From Acuticoccus sp965213555 (GTDB lineage Bacteria > Pseudomonadota > Alphaproteobacteria > Rhizobiales > Amorphaceae), in NCBI RefSeq assembly GCF_965213555.1, contig NZ_OZ243890.1:2604001-2668000 (forward strand): a DNA stretch of 64,000 nt, written 5' to 3'. The notes beneath the pieces were generated by a model. It saw nothing but the letters and a program-made list of their open reading frames with translations, made no database searches and was not told the DNA's origin. Made by a program: the position numbers and the translations under genes. Every line of letters begins with the position of its first letter. The first letter of the stretch is position 1. Positions 1 to 9,254 of this stretch are shown here, in pieces.

Positions 1-1
1 T

Positions 2-124
2 ACTCTCGCGGTGACGCTGCCGTTGATCGGGACGGTTCGGTCGCGGATCCATCAGCTGACGATGATGAGGTGGCGTATGAAAAGGAACCACAACCTCGAT
101 GTGCGTCAAGCCTGGCGAGCTTAG
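2..124 (+). CDS. C-terminal fragment of an unrecognised protein (runs in from the left edge)
   Basis: Reading frame 2 is open from the first base and stops at TAG 122-124. It gives about 40 residues: a short hydrophobic start (TLAVTLPLIGTV) followed by a strongly basic tail rich in Arg, Met and Trp. That pattern could be the last membrane segment and cytoplasmic tail of a membrane protein, but it is too short to place in a family. It lies directly before the IS5-type remnant, so it may equally be a truncated end created by the insertion. Low confidence. Confidence 0.28.
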   Translation, partial: TLAVTLPLIGTVRSRIHQLTMMRWRMKRNHNLDVRQAWRA

Positions 125-298
125 GCCGAAAGCACCGTGGTTGTTTGAGGTTTTTAAGCGGCGAGCGAGATCACGATCGGGACTGCCATGGCAGAAAGCT
201 CCAGAGCCATGTCCGATCCATCACCGCATCTTCGAAGTGGACGCTGACATGAACTTCGGGCTATCCAAATTCGTCAAATTCTTAATGACCGGGGCTGC

Positions 299-775
299 GC
301 TAGGCTCCAAACCCAAGTAACGTTTTGGAAAAGCGGCGTCGCGAGTGTCTCTCAGGCATGGTGAGGTGGGAGATCGAGCATGGCGAACCTGTTCTGGCTG
401 AACGACGAGCAGTGGGCGGCGATCGAGCCGCATCTTCCGACGAACCAGCCCGGTGCGCGGCGGGTGGAGGACCGGCAGGTGCTTTCGGGGATCTTTCACG
501 TTCTGAATGCGGGCTGCCGGTGGAGCGACTGCCCGTCCGAGTACGGGCCGCACACGACGGTCTACAACCGTTTCAATCGCTGGTCGCTCGGCGGTTCTGG
601 ACGGGGCTTCTGGAGGCGTTGACCGCTGCCGGCAGTCTGCCGCAGAGCGCATCGATCGACTCCAGCTATGTCAAGGCGCACCGCTCAGCCCACGAAGCTC
701 GCCGACAACTTCCTCTCCGCCGTCGCCCTCGCCGCTCTGCTTGCCTTCTGGCTCTGAACGAGTTTGGAGCCTAGC
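299..775 (+). mobile_element. IS5-family element remnant, internally deleted, with terminal inverted repeats
   Basis: The 14-base sequence GCTAGGCTCCAAAC at 299-312 is repeated exactly in inverted orientation at 762-775, and between them lie both ends of an IS5-type transposase. The distance between the repeats, about 480 bp, is far below the roughly 830-900 bp usual for such elements, and the middle of the transposase is missing. This is therefore a dead, internally deleted copy that keeps both ends. In principle it could still be mobilised in trans. It lies just upstream of a second, different IS5-type element. Confidence 0.72.
380..757 (+). pseudogene. IS5-family transposase, frameshifted and internally deleted
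   Basis: The start at ATG 380 gives the typical IS5 N-terminus (FWLNDEQWAAIEPHLP, then GVFHVL-like and GCRWSDCPSEYGPHTTVYNRF). Near 585 the frame shifts by one base into the segment TGLLEALTAAGSLPQSASIDSSYVK, which holds the first catalytic Asp region. Shortly after 'KAHRSA' the sequence jumps to a C-terminal tail (KLADNFLSAVALAALLAFWL) in another frame, ending at TGA 755-757. The second Asp and the Glu of the DDE triad are lost with the deleted middle. It is inactive. The frame changes and the element's inverted repeats leave little doubt about its origin. Confidence 0.7.
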
Positions 776-806
776 CTTCGGAACAACGGCTGCGATGTCG
801 GAAGGG

Positions 807-1752
807 CTAACAGCCTGACCCAAAAGGCCCGTTAAGGCTGGCTTGGGATGATCCTCTCGACTGATTGGAAGGCGATTGCGGATGTGGACGCAGGAGCAGC
901 GCGAGCAGCATCGGCAGGGTGACAACGGCTTCCCGAGCGATCTGACGGACGCGGAGTGGGACAGGCTGGCGCCGCTCATCCCGCCGGCCTCGCCGGGCGG
1001 AAGGCCGCGCAAGATCGACATGCGGGCGGCGCTGAACGCCATCCTCTACCTGCTGCGTACGGGCTGCCCGTGGCGTTATCTGCCGCGCGACGGCTTCCCG
1101 CCTCGCTCGACCGTGTACAACATCTTCCGCAAGTTCCAGCGCGAGGGCACCTGCGAAGCGATCTGGGCGGAACTCCGCGTGGCGCTGCGCGAGCGCATCG
1201 GCCGCGAGGCAAGCCCCAGCGCCGCTATCCTCGACAGCCAGACGGTGAAGTCGGCCGAAAAGGGGGCTCGAAAGGCGGCAAGGTGGGTTACGACGCCGGT
1301 AAGCGGGTGAAGGGGCGCAAGATCTACGCGCTGGTCGACACCGAAGGCGTACCGCTGCGCATCGTCGTCCACTCGGCCGGGGTACAGGCCGGGGTACAGG
1401 ATTGGGACGGCGCGGCGCTGGTGCTGTCGCGCATCGCGCCCGCTTCCCGTGGCTCGAACTCGTTTGGGCCGATGCCGGGTACGATGCCCGGCAGGTCAAG
1501 GCCACCGTCGCTGACATCCCGGTTCTCTCGATGGAGATCGTCCGCCGCAGCGACAACACCAAGGGCTTCCTCGTCGAGCCGCGGCGCTGGGTCGTCGAGC
1601 GCACCTTCTCCTGGTTCGGCCGCAACCGCCGCCTAGCCAAGGACGACGAGAACCTCGCCGACGCCCTCGCCGCGTTCGTCGCCATCGCGGCAATCCGCAT
1701 CGCACTCAAGCGCCTCGACCGGCCAGCTTAAGCTTTTGAGTCAGGCCGTTAC
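807..1752 (+). mobile_element. IS5-family insertion sequence, nearly full length
   Basis: The left end (about 807-826, ctaacagcctgacccaaaag) and the right end (about 1733-1752) form imperfect terminal inverted repeats, matching at most positions of taac-gcctgac-caaaag. The element is about 945 bp and encloses one IS5-type transposase gene broken by two one-base shifts. The right inverted repeat reaches into the start of the following M20 amidohydrolase gene, so this insertion probably removed or separated that gene's native start. The exact target duplication cannot be fixed by eye. Confidence 0.75.
876..1731 (+). pseudogene. IS5-family transposase with two frameshifts
   Basis: Three overlapping frames together encode a complete IS5-type transposase. 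ATG 876 begins with the N-terminal helix-turn-helix region (LTDAEWDRLAPLIPP, then GCPWRYLPRDGFPPRSTVYN), followed by AILDSQTVKSAEKG. One G appears to be missing from a G-run near 1262, after which the frame continues as GGSKGGKVGYDAGKR. A second single-base loss near 1438 leads to RFPWLELVWADAGYDARQV and the Glu-containing end RRWVVERTFSWFGRNRRL, stopping at 1731. A 12-base tandem duplication (gccggggtacag twice, about 1376-1399) adds four residues. Both shifts sit in base runs, so a sequencing error is possible, but decay fits the surroundings. Confidence 0.78.
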
Positions 1753-3017
1753 CCCCGACCTCACGCAAACGATATCAACCGCCGTCGGCAGCGACACGGA
1801 CCGTCTGGTCGCGATCTTCAAGGACATCCACAGGGATCCCGAACTCGGCTTCATGGAAACGCGGACCGCTGGGATCGTCGCGAACGAGCTTGAAGCGCTC
1901 GGCTTCGACGTCACGACCAGCTGGTGTCATAGGCGTGATGGGTGTCATGCGAAACGGCGACGGCTCTACGGCAATGTACCGCGCCGATATGGACGCCAAC
2001 GCGGTGGAGGAGGCGACAGGCCTTGATTGCGCCAGCACCGTGCGCGTCAAGCGCTCCGATGGGGTCGAGGCGCCCGTGGCGCACATGTGCGGGCATGACG
2101 CCCATGTGACATGGATGCTGGGCATGGCGCGGATCATGGCCGAGAACAAGGAGAGCTGGGGCGGAACGCTGGTCCTGATCGGCCAGCCTGCTGAAGAGCT
2201 CATCACCGGCGCGCGGGCGATGGTCGATGACGGGCTTTACACCGAACACGACGCCCCGGTGCCGGATCACTTCGTGGCGCTGCATACCGCGCCGGTTCCC
2301 ACCGGAATCGTCGCAGCCCGTGCCGGCACGATCATGGCAGGCACCGATCAGATCGACGTGACGTTTCACGGCATCGGAGGGCACGGCTCCACGCCGCAGC
2401 TCGCCAAAGATCCGGTGGTGATGGCGGCCTTTGCTGTGACCCAATACCAACTCATCGTCTCAAGGGTGGTGCCGCCGCTGGAAACCGCCGTTTTAACCGT
2501 CGGCTCGATCCAGGCCGGAACGGACAACAACGTCATCCCGGACGAGGCGCTGGTGAAGATCAACCTGCGCTTCTTCACACCCCAGACGCGCGAGACGATG
2601 ATCTCGGGCATCCGCAGCATCAACAATGGGATCGCCAGGACTTACGGCATGTCGGACGACAGGATGCCCGACATGGTGATGAAGGGTTATTCGCCGCCCT
2701 TGGTCAACGACGCCCCGTTGATCGAACGTCTTGAGGAGCCGCTTGCCGAGCTGCTTGGCGAGGAGAATGTCGTGAAGGAATTCCCACCTGCTACCGGGTC
2801 GGAAGACGCGCATATCCTGCCCAGCCCGCATGAGAATGCCGAGGTCGCCTACATGGCGGTCGGCATCGCGGATCCGGATGTCTTCGCCGAGGCGCGGGCG
2901 CGCGGGCAGGCCGTTCCGTTCGCGGCGCACAATCCGAACTTCATCGTCGATCTCGACGCGATCCCGCTGGGCACCGAGGTTGCGGCGGTATTGGTCTTGG
3001 AGCTGATGGCCAAATGA
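1736..3017 (+). pseudogene. M20-family amidohydrolase (aminoacylase/hippurate-hydrolase type), IS-disrupted and frameshifted
   Basis: Two frames join into one M20 amidohydrolase that would remove an acyl group from an N-acyl amino acid using a metal pair. The first frame (TTG 1736) gives IFKDIHRDPELGFME, the usual N-terminal region. It runs out near 1915-1925, where a one-base shift leads into the second frame (GVMRNGDGSTAMYRADMDA), which stops at 3017. The metal-binding motif CGHDAHVTWMLG, the GQPAEE motif, the dimerisation domain (HGIGGHGSTPQLAKDPV) and a C-terminal ATGSEDAH are all present. The only upstream start, TTG 1736, lies inside the terminal repeat of the IS, so the real N-terminus is probably lost. 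A neighbouring secreted amidohydrolase follows after 52 bases. Confidence 0.8.
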
Positions 3018-3069
3018 CTACGGGCACCGCGAGCATGGTCGCTTTGACCCCTCAACCAAGGAAATCAGC

Positions 3070-4431
3070 ATGATGGCCCTCCGCGCGCTTCGCGCCGCTA
3101 CTCTGCCACTGGCGCTTGCCGCCCTGGTCTCAGGACCGCTATCGGCGCAGGAAGAAGGCGCAGCCAGCATCCTCTTCGAGAATGTGCGCATCTTCAACGG
3201 CACTGATGCGGAACTCTCGCGACCGTCGAACGTGCTTGTGCGCGGCAATGTCATCGACTCTATATCGACCGATCCCATCGTCACGGACGACAGCACGCGC
3301 ACCACCGTGATCGCCGGGGATGGCCGCACGCTCATGCCGGGACTGATCGACGCGCATGTTCACATCGTCATGTCGACCATCCCGATCGCGGCCATGATGA
3401 CGGCCGACCCCAATTACGTTACCCTGATCAGCGGGCAGGCCGCCGAGGGGATGCTGATGCGCGGCTTCACCTCGGTGCGCGATCTGGCCGGCCCGACCTT
3501 CGGTCTCAAACGCGCGATCGACGAAGGCGTGATCGCCGGCCCGCGCATCTGGCCGTCGGGCGCGATGATCTCGCAGACCTCGGGCCATGCCGACTACCGC
3601 TCCGTCCATGACATTCCCCGAGGGTCCAACGACCCGCTGCATTTCACCGATCAGCTGGGTTTTTCTGGTCTCGCCGATGGCCGCGCCGAGGTGCTGCGCC
3701 GTGTGCGCGAGCAGCTCATGCAGGGCGCGAGCCAAGTCAAGTTGGCCGCCGGCGGCGGTGTCGCATCAAATTACGATCCGCTCGACGTCAGTCAGTTCAC
3801 CGAGGACGAGCTGCGCGCCGCCGTGGAGGCAGCACAGGATTGGGGCACGTACGTCACCGTTCACGCCTACACGCCCGACGCGGTGCAGACGGCGATCCGC
3901 GCCGGCGTGCAGTGCATCGACCACGGTCAGCTCCTCGACGAGGAGACCGTGCAGATCATGGCCGAGCAAGACATCTGGTGGAGCATGCAGCCCTTCCTCG
4001 ATGACGAGGATGCCGTTCCCTTCCCGGAAGGCTCGGCCAACCGCTTGAAGCAGCTTGAAATGACCGCCGGCACCGACAACGCCTACAGGTTGGCCAAGGA
4101 GTACGGCGTCAGGCTGGCGTGGGGCACTGACACGCTCTTTGATCCCCAGCTGGCCACGCGTCAGGCGGCGCAGCTCGCCAAGATGGTGCGTTGGTTCGAG
4201 CCGGCCGAGGTCTTGAAGATGGCCACGCACGACAATGCGCAGCTTCTGGCGCTCTCGGGCAACCGCGCCCCCTACAAGGGCGATCTTGGCGTGGTGGAGG
4301 AAGGCGCGCTGGCCGATCTGCTGCTGATCGACGGTGACCCGCTGGCCGACCTCGACCTGATCGCGGATGAGTCCAACATTGCGGTCATCATGAAGGACGG
4401 GCAACTCTTCAAGAACGCGGACGCAGAGTAG
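3070..4431 (+). CDS. secreted amidohydrolase (imidazolonepropionase-like, metal-dependent)
   Basis: A 453-residue protein of the amidohydrolase superfamily (TIM-barrel hydrolases of cyclic amides or peptides). The first 26 residues form a clear signal peptide ending in SGPLSAQ, so it should act in the periplasm. After a small beta-sandwich comes the metal motif DAHVHIV (about residue 95). Next are a Lys segment (SQVKLAAGGGVAS), the His pair region VTVHAY ... CIDHGQLLD, and the final metal Asp in AWGTDTLFDP. The C-terminus returns to the sandwich (GDLGVVEEGALADLLLIDGDP). The start ATG follows the weak ribosome site aaggaaatcagc. Related proteins include secreted Xaa-Pro dipeptidase-like and prolidase-like enzymes; the substrate here is unknown. 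It may have formed an operon with the broken M20 gene upstream. Confidence 0.85.
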   Translation: MMALRALRAATLPLALAALVSGPLSAQEEGAASILFENVRIFNGTDAELSRPSNVLVRGNVIDSISTDPIVTDDSTRTTVIAGDGRTLMPGLIDAHVHIVMSTIPIAAMMTADPNYVTLISGQAAEGMLMRGFTSVRDLAGPTFGLKRAIDEGVIAGPRIWPSGAMISQTSGHADYRSVHDIPRGSNDPLHFTDQLGFSGLADGRAEVLRRVREQLMQGASQVKLAAGGGVASNYDPLDVSQFTEDELRAAVEAAQDWGTYVTVHAYTPDAVQTAIRAGVQCIDHGQLLDEETVQIMAEQDIWWSMQPFLDDEDAVPFPEGSANRLKQLEMTAGTDNAYRLAKEYGVRLAWGTDTLFDPQLATRQAAQLAKMVRWFEPAEVLKMATHDNAQLLALSGNRAPYKGDLGVVEEGALADLLLIDGDPLADLDLIADESNIAVIMKDGQLFKNADAE

Positions 4432-4558
4432 TCAGCCGCAAGGATGTACTAAAAGAACAGCTCAAAGTCGGCGCACCGATAGTTGCGTACACAAGGTTCG
4501 CAACTAGCCGCGCTCCCGATGGCAGATCAGCGCAGCCCTACGGCAAAACTCGTGACCA

Positions 4559-4580
4559 GGAGGCCCTTATTTGGGTCTCC
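4559..4580. terminator. hairpin between convergent genes
   Basis: GGAGGCCC (4559-4566) can pair with GGGTCTCC (4573-4580), eight pairs including one G-U, around the loop TTATTT. It lies between the convergent amidohydrolase (+) and HlyD adaptor (-) genes, where a shared terminator is expected. Neither side carries a convincing T-run, so intrinsic termination is only a possibility. Confidence 0.35.
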
Positions 4581-4627
4581 TCGGTGCCCCCGCAGTCGGC
4601 ATCCGCCGGGCTGCGCGACGACAGATC

Positions 4628-5569
4628 TCACTGCGGCTCCGGTGGGGCCGTCCGTGCTCCGGTGGATCGAACCGTCGAGCGGATCGTGACACGCAGGCCG
4701 GGTCGCAGAAGATGATCCGGATTCGGAAACTGCGCCCAAACCGCGGCGGTCTGTGTCTCCTCATCAAATTCATAGCCGCCCGAGATGTATCGCCCCCGAT
4801 GCGCGTAAGTGGATCCGTCCGGGAGGACCAGGGATAGATCGAGGGCGTTCATTGCCTCGCGATCGGACATCAGTTGCTGCCGTCGGCGCGCGTAGACCTC
4901 GTACGGGACCTCGGCCACGAGCCAGATCGGATCGAGCTGTGCGATCGTCGCCATCCGAGTGTCTTCGCGCGCTTCCTTGGTCAGGTACGTGTTCTCCATG
5001 ACGTACGGGCGGCTTACAATTCCTGAAATCGGAGCCCGGAGGTTGAGGTACCTCATGACGAGCTGTGACATCTCGACCTTGAGTTCGGCCTCCCGAACGT
5101 TCGCCGCGGCGATGTCCCTGTTAAGCTTATCTTCGAGCAGTCGCACCGCCGGGATGACCTCGCGACCACTCAGTGTCTGCGAGCGCTCGAGCGCGTTTTC
5201 TGCGCGGGCGAGCTCAGCGCGGGCGCGGCTCAGCCGCGCCTGGTCCATCTGGAGGAGAAGCGTGCGCTCGCCGGTGCTGAACTCGAACAAGAGATCGCCT
5301 TCCTCGACATACTGGCCAGGCACGAAGTGGATGTCGGTAAGCCAGCCGTCGAAAAGTGGAGAAATCTCCGCCTCCCGGGCAGCCCTCACGACACCCTCGT
5401 ATTCGGCGATGTTCGCCGCGACGCCGCTCTGTGCGGCAGCAGGCGTTCCCGCGGGCAGCGCGGCAAGCGCAAGCAGCGCGGCACCGCAGATTGACGCCGT
5501 GGGAACGCTACGCCTCGGAGCGCCCTCGTCACGACCTTGCCGCGACGAGTTCGGTCGTTCCTGAAACAT
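4628..5569 (-). CDS. RND/HlyD-family periplasmic efflux adaptor subunit
   Basis: A 313-residue membrane-fusion protein that would link an inner-membrane pump to an outer-membrane channel. It has an N-terminal signal segment (about residues 22-47, ending TPAAAQ). The first half of the lipoyl domain follows (YEGVVRAAREAEISPLFDG, then VPGQYVEEGDLLFEF). A coiled-coil hairpin spans about residues 105-165 (DQARLSRARAELARAENAL), and then the second lipoyl half appears (LRAPISGIVSRPYV). A beta-barrel domain completes it (PIWLVAEVPYEVYARR). The start ATG 5569 is preceded by AGGAGCC at good spacing. No pump or outer-membrane gene is next to it: the far side is an IS3 remnant. It is therefore an orphan, perhaps separated from its partner by rearrangement. 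Confidence 0.8.
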   Translation of the reverse strand: MFQERPNSSRQGRDEGAPRRSVPTASICGAALLALAALPAGTPAAAQSGVAANIAEYEGVVRAAREAEISPLFDGWLTDIHFVPGQYVEEGDLLFEFSTGERTLLLQMDQARLSRARAELARAENALERSQTLSGREVIPAVRLLEDKLNRDIAAANVREAELKVEMSQLVMRYLNLRAPISGIVSRPYVMENTYLTKEAREDTRMATIAQLDPIWLVAEVPYEVYARRRQQLMSDREAMNALDLSLVLPDGSTYAHRGRYISGGYEFDEETQTAAVWAQFPNPDHLLRPGLRVTIRSTVRSTGARTAPPEPQ

Positions 5570-5972
5570 GGTTGGCTCCTGTGAGGAGGAAGATCAGGTG
5601 GGCGGCGCTCGCCTGGTGAACGTAAGCAGTGCTGGCGTAGCCAGGTGAACTTATTTGGTTTGATTGGAACGGAAATTCCCGAAGCAACAGTGGACCACAT
5701 TTTTCGCGGCTGTCCAGGTGCTCGGATCGCGACGTTGTCTGATATTCATCCCCATCAACCCAACAGGACGTCGGACGCAGCCTTCATCCTCGTCACTGCC
5801 GACGAGGTCGGATGACGCCGCTCGCGTGCTGGCGGCGTCGCATGCAATTGTAGCTCGGCTCGTGAGCAGCGTTCGGCCCGAACCTGATCGCCGCGTTTTG
5901 GACGAGCTAAACGTACAACTCATCTGTGCCGGCATGGCCTGCCTGGCTTCTTCGGACCACGCCTAGCTTGAG
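5570..5972 (+). other. intergenic stretch with a possible gene remnant
   Basis: About 400 bases between the HlyD adaptor and the IS3 remnant without a convincing gene. The plus-strand frame from about 5805 to 5966 (DDAARVLAASHAIVARLV, then RPEPDRRVLDELN) looks protein-like, with no RBS and no recognisable family, and may be the tail of a lost gene cut by the IS3 end at 5973. The first 90 bases must also hold the promoter of the minus-strand HlyD gene. Confidence 0.25.
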
Positions 5973-6760
5973 TGAGCTGCCCCTGATGCTGCTTCAGACT
6001 GCCCCTTGCGAAGCGGTTGAACGACGGGGCGGGTCGCGGAGGCACCACATACCGCAGCGGTCCGCCACGTCGTGACCGCTGGGTGTTCGGTTCCGATCTT
6101 CGAGGCGAACGCCGCCGGCGTCAGATGGCCGAGGCTCGAGCGGGGCCGCACCTCGTTGAAGTGCCGGCGCCAGGCTTCGATCATCGCCTTGGCCTCCCGC
6201 GAGCGGCACCATTCGAGGCTCAGGCACGTCGGGGAACTTGCCGTTGAAGCTTTCTCCCGCCCCATCCTGCCAAGGTTTGCCTGGGTCGATCAACGCCGTC
6301 TCGATACCCTGGTCGACGATCCACGCGAGCAGCGCGCGGGAGACGAACTCCGGTCCGTTGTCGGACCGGAGATAAAGAGGCGCGCCGCGCTCGCAGGCGA
6401 TCCGCGACAGCACCTCAATGACGCGCGAGGAGCGGATGCAGCCGTCGACCTCGATCGCCAGACCCTCCTTCGTCCACTCGTCGGGGACCGTCAGGCACTT
6501 CAGCTTCTGGCCGTTGGCGCAGCGGTCGAAGACGAAGTCGTAGCTCACACACGAGTTGCCCCGGTCGGCGCCCACAGGCGATACGCACGTTCAACGCTCA
6601 TGGCGTGGCCATTGCGGCTGAGGAAGACCGCGATCCGGCGACACCCGTAGCGCGGATACTGGGCCGAGAGCTCGACCATGCGTTCGAGCACCGGTGCATC
6701 CTTCTCCGCCTGGTGCGAACGGTAGCTCAGCGCCGACCGTGTGTTTGGAGCCTGCGGCAA
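5973..6760 (-). pseudogene. IS3-family (IS407/IS511-like) transposase OrfB remnant
   Basis: The minus strand encodes pieces of an IS3-type DDE integrase. The 5' piece (6760 down to about 6545) has LSYRSHQAEKDAPVLERM and YPRYGCRRIAVFL. An internal deletion then removes the linker after 'AYRLW'. The catalytic piece follows (SYDFVFDRCANGQKLKCL, LRSDNGPEFVSRALLAW, DPGKPWQDGAGESFNGKF), and a frame change near 6245 leads into CLSLEW and HFNEVRPRSSLGHLTP. The sequence TGAGCTGCCCCT at 5973 looks like the element's terminal repeat. I cannot find its partner on the other side, so the right end, with OrfA, is lost. The element is dead. Confidence 0.75.
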
Positions 6761-6828
6761 CGTAGGCGATTGACGTTAGGATCGATGCCCGTCGGCCCCC
6801 GTGGCGGAACGGTTCCTCGCGAGCCGCT

Positions 6829-7891
6829 TCACGAAGGGCTGCGGTTCGTTCGCCATCGGCCGACCCTATTCGTGCGAGTGCCGCTTCGCCGCTCGCTTGC
6901 CCGGAGTCGTCGGTCATCCGCGCCAGACGGGTAGACCACGTGCCGCCGGTCGTAGAAGTCCCCGTCGCGCGTCGTGATGCGAACCGCCACCTCTTTGGCG
7001 TCATGGAGGTGGATCCCAGGGTACGGCGTCTGGTGGTGGAACGCTGCGGTAGTGATCCGATGCGTCACCGGGCGATCGGCGGTGCACCTCGACGTCGCCC
7101 CCATCCCTGCCGAACCCGAGGACGTCGATCTCCCAGATGCCAAGGTTGAACGGGCCCTCCGCTATCGCGGCGCCGTCTCGCGCAAGGTCCTGCTCTTGCT
7201 GCAGCCCGCAAGGGTTCCCGCATCGAACGTGTCGGAGCCGATAGCCAGGCTGCCCGGCCGCGCCGGCGCGACGTGTTCCACGAGGTTCCCGCGCAGCACC
7301 ACGTGCCACGGTTGCCGCACCTCGGTACTGTCGCCCATCCCTTCCATCCCGTCGAACATCGCCTCGGCGACGCGGCGGTTGCCGAACAGGCGATCGTCGA
7401 GGACGTAGGGGTGACGCGCCGGTAGCCGTTCGATCATCGCGAGGGAGGCGTCGACGCTTCGGGGGTAGGACGCTGGGGCTGCCGGCAAAGAGCAGAAGTC
7501 GCGCTGCTGGGTGCCGCCGCGGGTCACCGCGATGGAGCTCGGCACATATGACAGCTCGCGGCGGATGAGGTCGCTGCGCACCGGCGGCAGCCGTCGAGGG
7601 TGCGGCCGGTCGTCGACGCAACGCGCAGCGCCGGCCGAACGGCGGCACGGTCCCGCAGGGGGGGGGTGGGGAAGGTCGCCTCGCCCGGTCCGAGGAAGAT
7701 CGTGACCTGCGTGTGCGCGGCCTCCTCGGGCAGCGAGGCCCATGCGGCCACCCAGCGCCACACGACACCCCCCGGCGCAAGAGTGCTCGGCAAGCGCCTA
7801 GACAGCTGCGGGAGCAGCTGGTCCCCGATCGGCCGGAAGAACGGTCCCCTTCGCTTCGGTCAGCGCCGGCAGGACCAAGCTTGACCTTCAC
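6829..7891 (-). pseudogene. degraded gene of unrecognised family
   Basis: No single frame is convincing here, but successive minus-strand frames give protein-like segments in order. They are LAPGGVVWRWVAAWASLPEE and TQVTIFLGPGEATFPTPPL (about 7790-7600), then RRELSYVPSSIAVTRGG, ERLPARHPYVLDDRLFGNRR and RQPWHVVLRGNLVEHVAP (about 7580-7260). These are followed by EGPFNLGIWEIDVLGFGRDG (about 7160) and AAFHHQTPYPGIHLHDAKEV (about 7050). This looks like one roughly 300-residue protein broken by several indels. I do not recognise the family. It lies against the IS3 remnant, consistent with decay at a rearranged junction. A run of nine G bases near 7660 marks one possible slippage point. Confidence 0.4.
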
Positions 7892-8023
7892 GAACTGCTA
7901 CAGCTGCGGCGCCCGCGCTCCGTCCCACCGGCGAACGGCCTTGCTGCAGCGCCATGGGAACGTTCACGTCGGTCAACCGTGTTAGGGGAGGGCTCGCGAC
8001 AACGATGCAAGGAGGACACGACC

Positions 8024-9247
8024 ATGCGCAGGTTCATGCTCGCGTCGGGGCTCGCCCTGACGCTCGCCGTCCCCGCGGCCGCCGACATCGAGGTGACCGA
8101 CCCGGTCACCATCGGCCTCGACGCCCAGGCGCTCGAGGGGGTCCGCTCCGCGCTGGAGGCTGACGTCGAGGAGGGTCGCGTCCCCGGGGCCCTGCTCCTC
8201 ATCTCCCGGAACGGCAAGGTCGGCTTCTTCGCGGCCTTGGGCCAGCAGGGGCCGGACGACCCGACGCCCATGGCCTCCGACACGATCTTCCGCATCTACT
8301 CCATGACCAAGCCCATCGTCAGCGTCGCGGCGATGATGCTGGTCGAACAGGGCCGCCTCGCCCTCGACGAACCGGTCGCCACCTACATTCCGCCCTTCGC
8401 CGCGATGGAGGTGCTCCAGCCAGCCGGCGCAACGTATGTCATCACCGAGGACAAGCGTCGGACCGCGCAGACGACGATGACCGTCCGCGACCTTCTGCGG
8501 CACACCTCGGGGATGATCTACGGCATCTTCGACGACGGAAGGTTCGCCGAGCTCTACGCCGAGGCCGGCGTCGCGAACGACGACATCACGACGGACGAGT
8601 TCGCCCGCCGCATGGGCCGTCTGCCCCTGCGCTTCGACCCTGGCACGGCGTGGCACTACGGCCGCTCCACCGACGTCCTCGGCCGGGTGATCGAGGTCGC
8701 GACCGGGATGCCGCTCGACCAGGCGCTCGACGAGATGATCTTCCAGCCCCTCGGCATGACGGACACCGCGTTCTTCCAGGACCCTTCGCAGGCGGAGCGC
8801 TTCGCTCAGCCCGTCACGCCGCTGTTCGACATGGCCGACCCCATGCCGATGCTCTCCGGCGGTGGCGGACTGACGTCGACGATGGAGGACTACCTGCGCT
8901 TCGTCATGATGCTGCGCAATCGCGGCAGCCTGGACGGCGTGCGCATCATCAGGCCCGAAACACTGGCGTTCATGACCGAGAACCACATCGAGGGGCTCGA
9001 TCGCAGCTACTTCTACCCGGGCGACGCGTACGGCTTCGGACTCGGCTTCGCCGTGCGCATCGAGGAGGAGGGGGACTATCCCGGCACCGTCGGCGACTAC
9101 TGGTGGCGCGGCCTCGCGGGCACCTACTTCTGGGTCGACCCGCGCAAGGACGTCTTCGCGATCTTCCTGATCCAGGACCCGGCGAACCGCGTGTACTACA
9201 CCGGGCAGACCCGCGAGTGGGTCTACGGCGCGCTCGCCGGCGATTGA
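8024..9247 (+). CDS. secreted serine hydrolase, class C beta-lactamase / EstB-like
   Basis: A 407-residue penicillin-binding-protein-like esterase or peptidase. The start ATG 8024 is chosen because AAGGAGG ends seven bases before it and because it opens a signal peptide (MRRFMLASGLALTLAVPAAA); an upstream in-frame start at 7979 has no such support. The nucleophile motif SxxK is SMTK in FRIYSMTKPIVS, near residue 94. The family's LLRHTSGM motif follows, and YGRS stands in the place of the second YxN-type motif. A glycine-rich segment (SGGGGLTSTMEDYL) lies near the active site. Families like this hydrolyse esters, D-amino peptides or beta-lactams. Actual beta-lactamase activity is not implied. 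An amidase gene follows within 8 bases, so the two are probably co-transcribed. Confidence 0.85.
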   Translation: MRRFMLASGLALTLAVPAAADIEVTDPVTIGLDAQALEGVRSALEADVEEGRVPGALLLISRNGKVGFFAALGQQGPDDPTPMASDTIFRIYSMTKPIVSVAAMMLVEQGRLALDEPVATYIPPFAAMEVLQPAGATYVITEDKRRTAQTTMTVRDLLRHTSGMIYGIFDDGRFAELYAEAGVANDDITTDEFARRMGRLPLRFDPGTAWHYGRSTDVLGRVIEVATGMPLDQALDEMIFQPLGMTDTAFFQDPSQAERFAQPVTPLFDMADPMPMLSGGGGLTSTMEDYLRFVMMLRNRGSLDGVRIIRPETLAFMTENHIEGLDRSYFYPGDAYGFGLGFAVRIEEEGDYPGTVGDYWWRGLAGTYFWVDPRKDVFAIFLIQDPANRVYYTGQTREWVYGALAGD

Positions 9248-9254
9248 CGCCGCG

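Noticed and set aside
8024..9247. A beta-lactam resistance gene
   Set aside because: The SMTK motif and fold also fit esterases and D-aminopeptidases, the YxN motif is replaced, and the neighbour is an amidase. Resistance cannot be claimed from sequence alone.
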